Positions 17,832-26,485 of a stretch of 64,000 nucleotides of DNA are shown one piece after another; position 1 is the first letter of the stretch, and the number at the start of each line of letters is the position of its first letter. Under the pieces are notes generated by a model. It was not told where the DNA came from. It made no database searches and was given only the letters and a program-made list of their open reading frames with translations. Both the position numbers and the translations under genes were made by a program. This stretch comes from Nitrospirota bacterium (GTDB taxonomy: Bacteria; Nitrospirota; Nitrospiria; SBBL01; JAADHI01), in contig JAJDBV010000023.1 of assembly GCA_029261165.1 (NCBI GenBank), positions 1-64,000 on the forward strand, read 5' to 3'.

Positions 17832-19439
17832 ATGCTATTTGCCTCTTATAGAATCAAGATGTCCAGAAGGCCTTCCCGTGGGAGGCCTCAAAGGTTCTTT
17901 TTTGCCCGATTGGCCATCACGCTGCTCTTTTTACTCCATGCCGGGTTTGCTTGGGCACAGATCGATGTGGAAGACATCTTCCCGAGTATTGTTACCCCCG
18001 AGCCAAAGAAAGAAGTAAAGAAAGAAGCCCCGCCGAAGGAGGAAGCGCCCAAGCCTCCCCCTTCTGTGCTTGACCGATTAATGAACCGCATCAGCCGTGA
18101 TTTGACCTGGGGTGGGTACCTCCGGAATGAGACGGCCTTTCGAATTGTGGATCCAACCGGTTTTGATAAAGTCCTCAATATCATCCAACTCGAAGGCCGT
18201 TACCGCCTTGCACCGAGGTTTAGCCTTTCCGGGCGCTTTTGGGCCTTCTATGATGCGGCTTATGATGTGGAAAGTATTAGCACGGTCAGTCCTCGCAAGG
18301 GGCCTGCTGTCCCCTGTCCGGATGTTGTGAACCCGAACACGGCTAACCCAGACAATATCTGCGATATTGAGATCGTGGATCACCGAACCAAGTTCAAGGA
18401 ACTCTACCTCGACGTTAACCTGGAAAACTTCGATCTCCGGATTGGCAGACAGATCGTCCGATGGGGTGTTGTAGAAGGATCCCGGGTAACCGACGAGATA
18501 AACCCACTCGATTTTTACGAGTTGATTCTGAGGGATATTGATGATCGCTATATTCCCCTCTTCATGGTCAAGGGCAATCTCTATCTGGGAGCCAACTCCT
18601 TTGAAGCGATCTGGATCCCTGAAGTCCAGGGCCACCGGCCCGCACCACGGGGGAGTGAGTGGCAGCAGTTTCAGCTTCTACCGGGACATGTCAAGCCGAA
18701 GCATGCCTTCCAGGATATTTTTTCAGACTCGGATCAATTCAAAGAGAATATCGATAACGGCGAGTATGCCTTGAAATATACGCGCGTTTTTACCGGGCAG
18801 GAGCTTTCTTTCAGTTATTTTTATACCTGGGATGATTTCCCGTCCTCTTTTCGAAGCATTCAGGAGGCGAGCATTTTTGGAGGTGAGGTCACCGTCAATT
18901 TTCAACCCCGCCACAATCGGCTTACAATACTGGGGACCACGTTCTCCAAGACCTTTCCCAGCTTTGTCCTCAATGCCGAGGCCGTATATGTTGATGGGAA
19001 GTTTTTTGGAACCCGGCTCCAAGACCGACCCGTATCGGAGCGGGGGGAGATCCAAAGGGATTTTGTGAAGGGTGCAATCGGGTTTGATGCCTATGTCCTG
19101 GGCGTCGACGTTTCGCCCGCGCTGATCCTGCAATATATTATTGGTTATGAAAAACCCATTATTCAGGATGTTGTCGATATTGTCAGTGCTTTGTTCCTCC
19201 GTAAGGAATTTGTTCACAATGTCTGGTCGGGAAACCTGCTTCTGCTCTGGTTTCAAAATGACAACAACTGGCTGATCCGCCCTCGGACCAACTATAACGT
19301 GACCGACCGGGTCAGACTTTCTTTCGGACTGGATCTTTTTGAAGGAAAGATTGGTACTGGCCAGCCGGGAGAATTTAATTTCATCGGGTTTTTTGACAAT
19401 AACGATCGACTTTTTTGGGATATCACCTACAGCTTTTGA
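17832..19439 (+). CDS. DUF1302-type outer-membrane protein
   Basis: 535 residues. A signal peptide ends near GFAWAQ; a charged Lys/Glu/Pro-rich linker (residues 56-75) precedes a long beta-rich part ending in phenylalanine. The segment LRIGRQIVRWGVVEGSRVTDEI with INPLDF is like DUF1302 family barrels, which occur with lipid or hydrophobic-compound handling systems; function here is unknown. The first ATG has GAGAAAG upstream; a second ATG ten codons later (MSRRPSRG) would give a more standard signal peptide. The TGA overlaps the ATG of the next gene (TGATG), so the two are coupled. The family call is by eye and moderately sure. Confidence 0.75.
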   Translation: MLFASYRIKMSRRPSRGRPQRFFFARLAITLLFLLHAGFAWAQIDVEDIFPSIVTPEPKKEVKKEAPPKEEAPKPPPSVLDRLMNRISRDLTWGGYLRNETAFRIVDPTGFDKVLNIIQLEGRYRLAPRFSLSGRFWAFYDAAYDVESISTVSPRKGPAVPCPDVVNPNTANPDNICDIEIVDHRTKFKELYLDVNLENFDLRIGRQIVRWGVVEGSRVTDEINPLDFYELILRDIDDRYIPLFMVKGNLYLGANSFEAIWIPEVQGHRPAPRGSEWQQFQLLPGHVKPKHAFQDIFSDSDQFKENIDNGEYALKYTRVFTGQELSFSYFYTWDDFPSSFRSIQEASIFGGEVTVNFQPRHNRLTILGTTFSKTFPSFVLNAEAVYVDGKFFGTRLQDRPVSERGEIQRDFVKGAIGFDAYVLGVDVSPALILQYIIGYEKPIIQDVVDIVSALFLRKEFVHNVWSGNLLLLWFQNDNNWLIRPRTNYNVTDRVRLSFGLDLFEGKIGTGQPGEFNFIGFFDNNDRLFWDITYSF

Positions 19440-22400
19440 TGATGAAAACACTACGCCTTTATCTGGGTCTGACCCTATTGCTGTTGCTTGCCGGATGTAG
19501 CGCTCAAGATTTTCCTGGTTGCTGTGATCCGACTGGGGATAGAGATGTCTCGTTCAGCGAAACATTCCTCTTTAACTTCAAGACCGGCGTTGGAGATATC
19601 TCAAAAGGAAATCCGGCAGGAAACCTTCAGATCGTATCTCATGCCGACCTCGCGACCCTACTTTCAGCGGCACAAGATCAACAACTTCTGGATCAAAATC
19701 TTGGCATGGTGAGCGGACAGGTTCTCTTTAATGGAGCCGCAGTCCAGGATGTCGCCCTGAAGGTGACGGATGCCAACGGAGATATTCTTGCCATCCGGAT
19801 AGAAGGAGAGAAACAAACCGGTGGCCAATTGCTTCTTCCGGACGGAACCTTCTGTCCTGCCGCTTTTATCTCCGATACCCTTTGCGTCAGCAAGACCCCT
19901 CAGGGAAGCATCTATTACAATAGTCCCGGCGGGATCCCCGATTTTTCAAACAATAAGGGAACGTCTGAGGCGGGCTCGTTTACGATTTTCAACGTTCCCG
20001 TAGGAGACGTCTATCTCTGGGCCTCTCGTGCGGCAAGGGGAAACATGCGTATCACGATTTTTTCAGACAGGATTTCTGTTGGAGATATTCAGGTTTTTCC
20101 TATTCCAATTGCCACGACAGACGTTGACGGTAATACGGTTGACGTTTCTAAAACAGTCAGTTCCCGTGTTTCGAACGCGACAATAACGATTCTAGGAAGT
20201 AATCCGACCTTGGCGACCAGCAGCGGAGAGGAAGGAAATTATATCTTCCCCTCCATCGGGGCCAACAGCCACTTTATAATGGAGTCTAGGAAAACGGATT
20301 TCTGGACAACTTATCAGAACCTTAATACTGCGCCGTTTCAAGGAGAGGCCAATATTCCGACGGTCAACCTGGATGCGAAGCTCTATCCAAATACTTACAT
20401 CGATGATATAGCCACAACGGCGGGGGTTCCACTCCCGGGTCTTAAAACAAAAGGAATTATTGCAGGTCGTGTCCAGAAAGGTGACGGGACGCCGCAGCAT
20501 TGTGCCCAGTTGACCGTCACGGATCGAACCGGGAAGAACCTTTTGAATGATGGTGTAAGAATCGCCTATCCAGGCAATGACAGGCCGGACTGTACGCGCA
20601 AAGATCCGAACGATCCGGATAAAATAATCTCGGATCCGAACCAAACATCCTCGAGCGGGCAGTTCATTATACTTAATCTCCCTCCTGGAGAGGTTTTTAT
20701 TCGATTTGTGGCAAAGCTCCAATCCGGGTCTGCGGTGAATTTACTCAGCGGCGGGGCGATCGCCTCCGCTTTTCCAGGAGTGGTCTTTGATCTGGATCTC
20801 TTCAATTCGGGAAACGGGGCTTCCCAGGAGCTTTCAGGACGGGTAAGCGACGAGGGGAATGTTTTTTCTCCGGACGTGGATATCGATATCCTGGGGATCA
20901 CACCGGGAATTTACAACAGCACCTTCAATCTTGCTTTGGTGAAGAGCGATACGGCAACCGGCGACTATTTGATTCCGGAAAATGTTGCTGCAGAAGATCC
21001 TCCTTATCCATTGGTTGCTGGAACACCTTATCGCCTCAAGACATCAAAGGCAGGCGCTGCCGATACCTATCAGGCCGTCAGGATGGTCAATTCAGCGACC
21101 AGTCAGGACCTGGTGATATCGAATGCCTCGCCTCCCTCTCCCGGTCAGGGGGAAATTCACGGTATGCTGCTCAATCAGGGAACCGGGCGGTTGGCGAAAA
21201 ACGTAAGATTGAAGATTACAGACTTAAGCGGCGCGTTCTTGGGTGGCGGGGAGGTATTTTCTGTAGATGGCCAGTTTACGATCTCCGGTCTTGCGCCCGG
21301 CCTGGTGAATCTCCAAGTGATCTCAGGTGATGATTCGGGCAATATGGTGGTCCGTGTGTACGATCAGGGGGTTTCCTTCGTGAAATTTCCTATGGTCAAA
21401 GTCATTCCGGCGGAGATAAATGCGAAAGGGACCGTGAAAGATCTGGCGGGAAATGATGTTGTGTCAAGTTTGAAAGTTCTTGGCCGGTCGGGCACCGTCT
21501 CTTCAACGCAACTGGAGGCAGGCACCCTTAAACTCGACACGAACAGCCGATTTGTCATCAAGGCGCCCAATGCAGGATTTGATACCTACAATTTCTTCCC
21601 AAAGACGGGCATTGTGGATGCGGTTGGACTGAATCTTTTTTCAATCTCTCGAAGTGAAATGACAACAATCGCGGGCGGGACGCCCGATCCGTTAAACGGG
21701 ATTATTGTCGGGAAGACGGTTGAAAACCGCTTTGACCTCGTCTCCTCGGCCACAACTTGCGACAGTACCACCGCTCATGGACTCGCGGCCGGATTTTTTG
21801 ATCAGGATACCAACCTGGATATTGCGATTACAAACTGCTCCGGCCCTTCCCCTTCGGACAGGGTGAGCATATTGTTTGGAGATGGGAGTGGTGGTTTTAG
21901 CACACCCTCTGCACAAGATATGGTCAGCGTCGGAAAAAATCCTGTCGCGGTTGCCCTTGGAGATTTTGACGGAGACGGCAGTTCTGACCTGGCGGTCGCG
22001 AATCAAGGGGATGATCCCACGATAGACGCGGGCATCTCGATTCTCCTGGGTGACCAGAATGGACAATTCACTTTGGTGTCCAATCCGCTGCTTGATGAGA
22101 ACAAGAATGTTCTCCCCACTTTAGAGATTGTAGAAGATCTCACCGTAACGCCTCCTGTTATCGGTGTTCCCGGCGTCCCCTCTCCAGTCAACAGTCCTGT
22201 TGCATTGGCCGTGGGTCTCTTTGACCCGGGCACAGACCTTGATATTGCCGTTGTCAATTCCGGGGATAACTCCGTTTTTGTTTTGTTGGGGAATGGTGAT
22301 GGTACCTTTCGCCCGAATGTCGATCAGAATAACGGGAATCTGATCTCAAATTTGGTTGGGGGCACGCCGACGGCGATTCTGGCACGTAATTTTAACAAAG

Positions 22401-23557
22401 ATACCCTGGACCAGCTTGATCTGGCGATTGCGACGACAAATACCACGACAATGGTGGATAGCCTTTTGGTTCTACATGGCAATATCGCGGATGGTACGTT
22501 TCAGCAGCCAAACAGCGATGGAACGCTCATAACAAACCCGATCACCGTAGCCGATCCCAGAGCTATGGTCACGGTTGACCTGAACTCAGACGGGGATCTT
22601 GATCTGGCGGTTGTATCCGGAAATAGTGAGATTGCTATTTTCACCGGTAACGCGAGCGGAACTTTCGATCAACTTAAGGATGTGGACGATATCGTTGTTC
22701 CAAATATCTCTGTGGGTTTTGGCATCTCTAACATCACATTCGGTGAGTTCAATGGAGATAATCGGGTTGATCTGGCGGTTTCGGATAAAGGGAATGCTAC
22801 GGAAAACGACCAGGTCTATGTCCTCTTTGGGATTGGAGATGGGACATTTTCTGCTCCTATTCCATTGCTGGCCACAACACCGGCTCCAGGGATTATCCCA
22901 GATCAGATTTTGTCAGCCAACCTGGATAACAACAACCTGATCGATCTCATCGTGGTCGGTTCCAAGATCGGAAGCCTTCTCGGAAGCGAGAAGGCCGTCG
23001 GTGGAATCTCTGTCGAAGCAAGAGATATGGCAGGCCTCCCTGCAGGAGGGAATACGCGCTATCTTGACTGTGCGGGGCTGGTGAGCACGACATTGCAAGC
23101 GACCATATCCTGTGCTTCCCCGGATGAAGATAAAAGCGGTCGTTTTGTTATCCTCAATCTCGATGCGCCACCTGTCCCACCCGGCTTACCCGCTCCACCT
23201 GCCTTGACTGTGGTTCGGGCAAAAAATGCGAAGGACTTTCCCACCGGGACATGCCCTGTTCAGTGCGCCGCAGGAAATAGTATCATCAACACATTTGCGG
23301 ACAGCGTTTCGTTTGCAACGGTCAGGACCACAGCCCTGAATCCGATTGAAGTCACCGTAAATGGGGTCACCTTTGATCCCGTGGGGCCCCCTCCGGCAGG
23401 CCGCCCGGTCGGGACGGTCCAGATCGACGTGTTGGGAACAGATCCACCTCCTCAGCCCATTGAATCGACGAGCGGACTGGGTACGGAAGGGGACTATCAA
23501 CTGACCCTCGATGCAAATAGCGAATATATCCTGAAGCTCTCCTTCCAAGGCCCCTGA
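19439..23557 (+). CDS. Large surface lipoprotein with carboxypeptidase-regulatory-like and FG-GAP/VCBS repeats
   Basis: 1372 residues from the ATG at 19439, which overlaps the previous stop; the frame is open further upstream but the lipobox LLLAGC at residues 15-20 fixes the start. Residues 60-700 contain repeated beta modules with GxVxxGDGTP and SGQFIILNLPPGEV type sequence, as in carboxypeptidase-regulatory-like domains. Residues 760-1180 hold FG-GAP/VCBS-like repeats with calcium-loop sequences such as GDFDGDGSSDLAV, GLFDPGTDLDIAV and DLNSDGDLDLAV. FG-GAP repeats form beta-propellers. The protein probably sits on the cell surface and binds calcium, a ligand or another envelope part; no enzyme motif is seen. 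Confidence 0.85.
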   Translation: MMKTLRLYLGLTLLLLLAGCSAQDFPGCCDPTGDRDVSFSETFLFNFKTGVGDISKGNPAGNLQIVSHADLATLLSAAQDQQLLDQNLGMVSGQVLFNGAAVQDVALKVTDANGDILAIRIEGEKQTGGQLLLPDGTFCPAAFISDTLCVSKTPQGSIYYNSPGGIPDFSNNKGTSEAGSFTIFNVPVGDVYLWASRAARGNMRITIFSDRISVGDIQVFPIPIATTDVDGNTVDVSKTVSSRVSNATITILGSNPTLATSSGEEGNYIFPSIGANSHFIMESRKTDFWTTYQNLNTAPFQGEANIPTVNLDAKLYPNTYIDDIATTAGVPLPGLKTKGIIAGRVQKGDGTPQHCAQLTVTDRTGKNLLNDGVRIAYPGNDRPDCTRKDPNDPDKIISDPNQTSSSGQFIILNLPPGEVFIRFVAKLQSGSAVNLLSGGAIASAFPGVVFDLDLFNSGNGASQELSGRVSDEGNVFSPDVDIDILGITPGIYNSTFNLALVKSDTATGDYLIPENVAAEDPPYPLVAGTPYRLKTSKAGAADTYQAVRMVNSATSQDLVISNASPPSPGQGEIHGMLLNQGTGRLAKNVRLKITDLSGAFLGGGEVFSVDGQFTISGLAPGLVNLQVISGDDSGNMVVRVYDQGVSFVKFPMVKVIPAEINAKGTVKDLAGNDVVSSLKVLGRSGTVSSTQLEAGTLKLDTNSRFVIKAPNAGFDTYNFFPKTGIVDAVGLNLFSISRSEMTTIAGGTPDPLNGIIVGKTVENRFDLVSSATTCDSTTAHGLAAGFFDQDTNLDIAITNCSGPSPSDRVSILFGDGSGGFSTPSAQDMVSVGKNPVAVALGDFDGDGSSDLAVANQGDDPTIDAGISILLGDQNGQFTLVSNPLLDENKNVLPTLEIVEDLTVTPPVIGVPGVPSPVNSPVALAVGLFDPGTDLDIAVVNSGDNSVFVLLGNGDGTFRPNVDQNNGNLISNLVGGTPTAILARNFNKDTLDQLDLAIATTNTTTMVDSLLVLHGNIADGTFQQPNSDGTLITNPITVADPRAMVTVDLNSDGDLDLAVVSGNSEIAIFTGNASGTFDQLKDVDDIVVPNISVGFGISNITFGEFNGDNRVDLAVSDKGNATENDQVYVLFGIGDGTFSAPIPLLATTPAPGIIPDQILSANLDNNNLIDLIVVGSKIGSLLGSEKAVGGISVEARDMAGLPAGGNTRYLDCAGLVSTTLQATISCASPDEDKSGRFVILNLDAPPVPPGLPAPPALTVVRAKNAKDFPTGTCPVQCAAGNSIINTFADSVSFATVRTTALNPIEVTVNGVTFDPVGPPPAGRPVGTVQIDVLGTDPPPQPIESTSGLGTEGDYQLTLDANSEYILKLSFQGP

Positions 23558-23732
23558 TTCAGGTTTCAATAAACCAGGTATATGTTATCTCGGCCATCGG
23601 GGGAGATCCTGTCCCCGAATCCCCTGTTACACGAATGCTCTTTCTTGCATTTCTCCAAATGGCTGCTTAAGAACCATTCTTTTCCGCATTTTTATCCTTG
23701 ACTATTCCTTAATATGTGCTACCTTGTTGTGA

Positions 23733-23765
23733 TTAATGGCATTAACCAAATAACATTACTGTAAT
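23733..23765. promoter_or_regulatory. Two palindromes, candidate Fur-family (Zur/Mur type) operators
   Basis: TTAATGGCATTAA (23733-23745) is a perfect 6-1-6 palindrome and ATTACTGTAAT (23755-23765) a perfect 5-1-5 one. TTGACT at 23698-23703 and TACCTT at 23720-23725 may be the promoter just upstream, so the palindromes would cover the start of transcription. The downstream genes encode a porin and a metal-binding protein, which suits metal-dependent repression. Confidence 0.5.
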
Positions 23766-23786
23766 CGTACTACCAGAAAGGATAAC

Positions 23787-25154
23787 ATGATCGATCGAAA
23801 CTCTGCGAAGAATGTCTTTTATCGGGGACTCATCCCGGTGGTTTTCCTGTTATTTATATTGACAAGCCCAACGATACGCCCTGTTTTTGCAAAGGAAACC
23901 CCGTCGAAAAAAAAAGATACCTCCCAGGAAAGCAAACACCAGTCAGGGTCGATCTCATTGGAGGATGAAATTACGCAACTGAAGAAGCGAGTCGATCTCC
24001 TGGAAAATAAGCGGTCGGAAGTGGATGTCTCTGATCATGCAGAGATCGGACATAAACTCCATCCGATTCACACCACGCTTGGTGCAAAGTTCTCGGGTGG
24101 ATTAACCATGATCTATCAAAGATCCCAGGAATTGGGAACTGATGAGGGTGGCGCGACAATGTCGGCCGATCTCTTCATCGAATCACCCCTTGGTGGACAT
24201 GGGACATTCCTCCTCCGATTTGATGTCCAACAGGGAAACGGATTAACCAACATCCCGTCCCTCTTTACGAACCCCAATGGGAGTACGACCGGCACAAACA
24301 GCGATATTGAGTCCTGGGACAACCCTGATGAAATCCATCTGAATGAGGCCCGTTTTCATGGACATTTTTTAGACGGTTCCCTTCAGGTCGATTTCGGCCA
24401 TATAGACCTGACTGCCTATTTTGATACGAATCATTACGCCAATTCGGAGATGGATCAGTTTATCGCCCCGATCTTTACAAACAATGTCACGATCGATTGG
24501 GGCGGAACGGAGAATGCCCTTGGGCCGGGCCTGGTCCTCGCTTATACCCCTTCAGAGTCTGTGACATGGGCAATCGGAGGGATGTTTGCGGGGGATGGCG
24601 ATTACAATGAAGTCCCGAATGATCCCTGGTTGGCGACGGAAATCGGGTTGAAACCGACCATCGGCCATCATGCGGGCCATTACCGTCTCTATTTCTGGCA
24701 ACAGAATGCCTCTCGCTGTCCTGTGGTCTCCGTTCAAATAAATGGGGTGTGTGATCCGACCGCAGGCCGGGAAAAAAACAGAGGCGTCGGCCTCAGCTTT
24801 AACCAGGAATTAAGTGATGCAATCGGTCTCTGGGGGCGCTTCGGAACCCAAAAAGCCGATGTGGCACAATTTGACCTTTCATTTTCACTCGGCATTCGGG
24901 CCAGGAACAAGATCTTTGGTCGGGCCGACGATGTTCTGGGTCTGGCGTATGGCCTTACAATCATCAGCGAAGACTTCAGGGCGTTTTCTGGCCGAACCGC
25001 GAATGAGCACTATGCCGAGCTTTATTATCGTTTTGTTGCAATTCCGGGCACACTGGAGATCTCACCGGATATTCAAGTTGTGATCAACCCCGGGGGGGAC
25101 CCCCGTCAGGACGCATTCACCCTGGTCGGCCTGAGAACCCAAGCTTATTTCTAA
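23787..25154 (+). CDS. OprB/LbtU-like outer-membrane porin with N-terminal coiled coil
   Basis: 455 residues. Signal peptide (IPVVFLLFILTS, cleavage near VFAKE), then a short coiled coil (LEDEITQLKKRVDLLENK), then a porin-like barrel with ADLFIESPLGGHGTFLLRFD, VDFGHIDLTAYFDTNHYAN and a C-terminal RTQAYF. The layout and the AYFDTNHYAN region are like OprB-type and LbtU-type porins. It is followed 11 bases later by a metal-binding protein gene, so a role in letting metal or a metal chelate through the outer membrane is plausible. AGAAAGGA precedes the ATG. Substrate not established. Confidence 0.8.
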   Translation: MIDRNSAKNVFYRGLIPVVFLLFILTSPTIRPVFAKETPSKKKDTSQESKHQSGSISLEDEITQLKKRVDLLENKRSEVDVSDHAEIGHKLHPIHTTLGAKFSGGLTMIYQRSQELGTDEGGATMSADLFIESPLGGHGTFLLRFDVQQGNGLTNIPSLFTNPNGSTTGTNSDIESWDNPDEIHLNEARFHGHFLDGSLQVDFGHIDLTAYFDTNHYANSEMDQFIAPIFTNNVTIDWGGTENALGPGLVLAYTPSESVTWAIGGMFAGDGDYNEVPNDPWLATEIGLKPTIGHHAGHYRLYFWQQNASRCPVVSVQINGVCDPTAGREKNRGVGLSFNQELSDAIGLWGRFGTQKADVAQFDLSFSLGIRARNKIFGRADDVLGLAYGLTIISEDFRAFSGRTANEHYAELYYRFVAIPGTLEISPDIQVVINPGGDPRQDAFTLVGLRTQAYF

Positions 25155-25165
25155 GGGAGGTTTGT

Positions 25166-26119
25166 ATGTTCAAGTTCTTGATTCGACACCTACTCATCGT
25201 GTTGTTTTTTAGCGGGGTCACTGAGGCGGCATCGGAGAAACTGAAAGTGGTGACGACGGTTGCGCCCATCACAAATATTGTCCTAAATATCGGGGGAGAC
25301 CGGATTGATCTTCACGGGATTGTCCCGGAGGGAACCAACTCTCATACTTTTGAACCGGCGCCCTCCGATATTAAATATCTTGCCGGGGCCGACCTGCTGA
25401 TCTTCAATGGCCTCCATCTGGAAGTCCCGACGGAGAAACTGGCGAAGGCCAGTATGAAGCCCGACTCCAGGAGACTTAAACTGGGGGATCATACGATATC
25501 GAAGAAAGAATGGCGTTTTGATTTCAGTTTTCCGGAATCGGAGGGAAGTCCCAACCCTCACTTGTGGCTCAACGTCGCCCATGCCATGCGCTACGCTGAA
25601 CTGGTCCGCGATGCCCTGGTCACGCTTGACCCTGAAAACAAGGGGTTTTATGAGCAAAGGACCAGCACCTATCTTGCGAGGTTAAGGCAGCTGGATGAAG
25701 CAGCGGAAAAGGTTATCGCAAGCATCCCGGAAAAAAACAGAAAGCTGGTCACCTATCATGATTCCTGGGCCTATTTCTGCCCGCGCTATGGGTGTACCGT
25801 CATCGGGGCGATTCAGCCTTCGAGTTTCTCCGACCCCCCTCCCAAAGAAATGGCCCGCCTCATCGACCAACTCAGGGCGGAAAAAGTACCGGCCATCTTC
25901 GGATCAGAGGTTTTTCCGAGCAAGATCCTGAACCAGATTGGGAGAGAAGCCGGTGTCGAATTTATCTCAACTCTTCGGGACGATGATCTTCCCGGATCAG
26001 CGAGTGCCCCGGAACACAGCTATATCGGGATGATGTTGGAGAACCTCCGGACGATGGCGAATACTCTAGGGGGGCGTTCGGATCAGCTGGAGGGGATTGA
26101 TCCTCGAAATTTGAAGTGA
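25166..26119 (+). CDS. Second ZnuA-type metal-binding protein
   Basis: 317 residues with a signal peptide (LLIVLFFSGVTEAAS). Candidate ligands are the histidine in NSHTFEPAPSD, that in NPHLWLNV, that in TYHDSWAYF and acidic residues in FGSEVFPSK or DDDLP; three histidines suggest zinc. It is only distantly similar to the ZnuA at 1190-2149. No ATPase or permease follows, so it probably shares the ZnuBC at the window start or another transporter elsewhere. AAGGGAGG lies before the ATG. Pairing with the upstream porin under one promoter suggests a two-step uptake route, outer membrane then periplasm. Confidence 0.87.
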   Translation: MFKFLIRHLLIVLFFSGVTEAASEKLKVVTTVAPITNIVLNIGGDRIDLHGIVPEGTNSHTFEPAPSDIKYLAGADLLIFNGLHLEVPTEKLAKASMKPDSRRLKLGDHTISKKEWRFDFSFPESEGSPNPHLWLNVAHAMRYAELVRDALVTLDPENKGFYEQRTSTYLARLRQLDEAAEKVIASIPEKNRKLVTYHDSWAYFCPRYGCTVIGAIQPSSFSDPPPKEMARLIDQLRAEKVPAIFGSEVFPSKILNQIGREAGVEFISTLRDDDLPGSASAPEHSYIGMMLENLRTMANTLGGRSDQLEGIDPRNLK

Positions 26120-26238
26120 CCGTGACAGACAATTGACGCCGAAGAAGAGATGATGCTATAACCTAGTCCCGGTCCGGTCCACATCGGATACGGCCTACAA
26201 ATTTATTTTCATTACAAGTTGGCAACAGGTTGGCATTT

Positions 26239-26311
26239 GGCGGCGTAGCTCAGGCGGTAGAGCAGGTGAATCATAATCACTCGGTCGGGGGTTCAAGTCC
26301 CTCCGCCGCTA
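26239..26311 (+). tRNA. tRNA-Met(CAT)
   Basis: A 73-base cloverleaf. Acceptor GGCGGCG pairs with CGCCGCT (G-T at the first pair), D-stem GCTC/GAGC, anticodon stem GGTGA/TCACT, loop ATCATAA with anticodon CAT, T-stem GGGGG/CCCTC. The 3' CCA is not encoded (ACAAAC follows). The overall sequence is like elongator methionine tRNA; a tRNA-Ile with lysidine at C34 is the alternative reading of CAT. Confidence 0.93.
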
Positions 26312-26485
26312 CAAACTTTTTCACTCTACTTTTTAAATACCTCGATTAAACCTCCCGGTCTCGATATGAGGCTGCATCACAGACGATTTCCCCCTTTAGA
26401 AGAATGTGTTATGACTTATTCAAAGATGCTTTAAATATTGAAAGTGCGGTAAAATGATGGACAACAATAAAAAGGAGCAACGAAG

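Noticed and set aside
18723-19451. 242-codon open frame on the minus strand opposite the DUF1302-type gene
   Set aside because: Shadow frame; the plus strand has a signal peptide and barrel features.
26312-26485. CIRCE element or sigma-32 promoter for htpG
   Set aside because: No CTCAGCA-type inverted repeat or CTTGAAA/CCCCAT pair with correct spacing was found.
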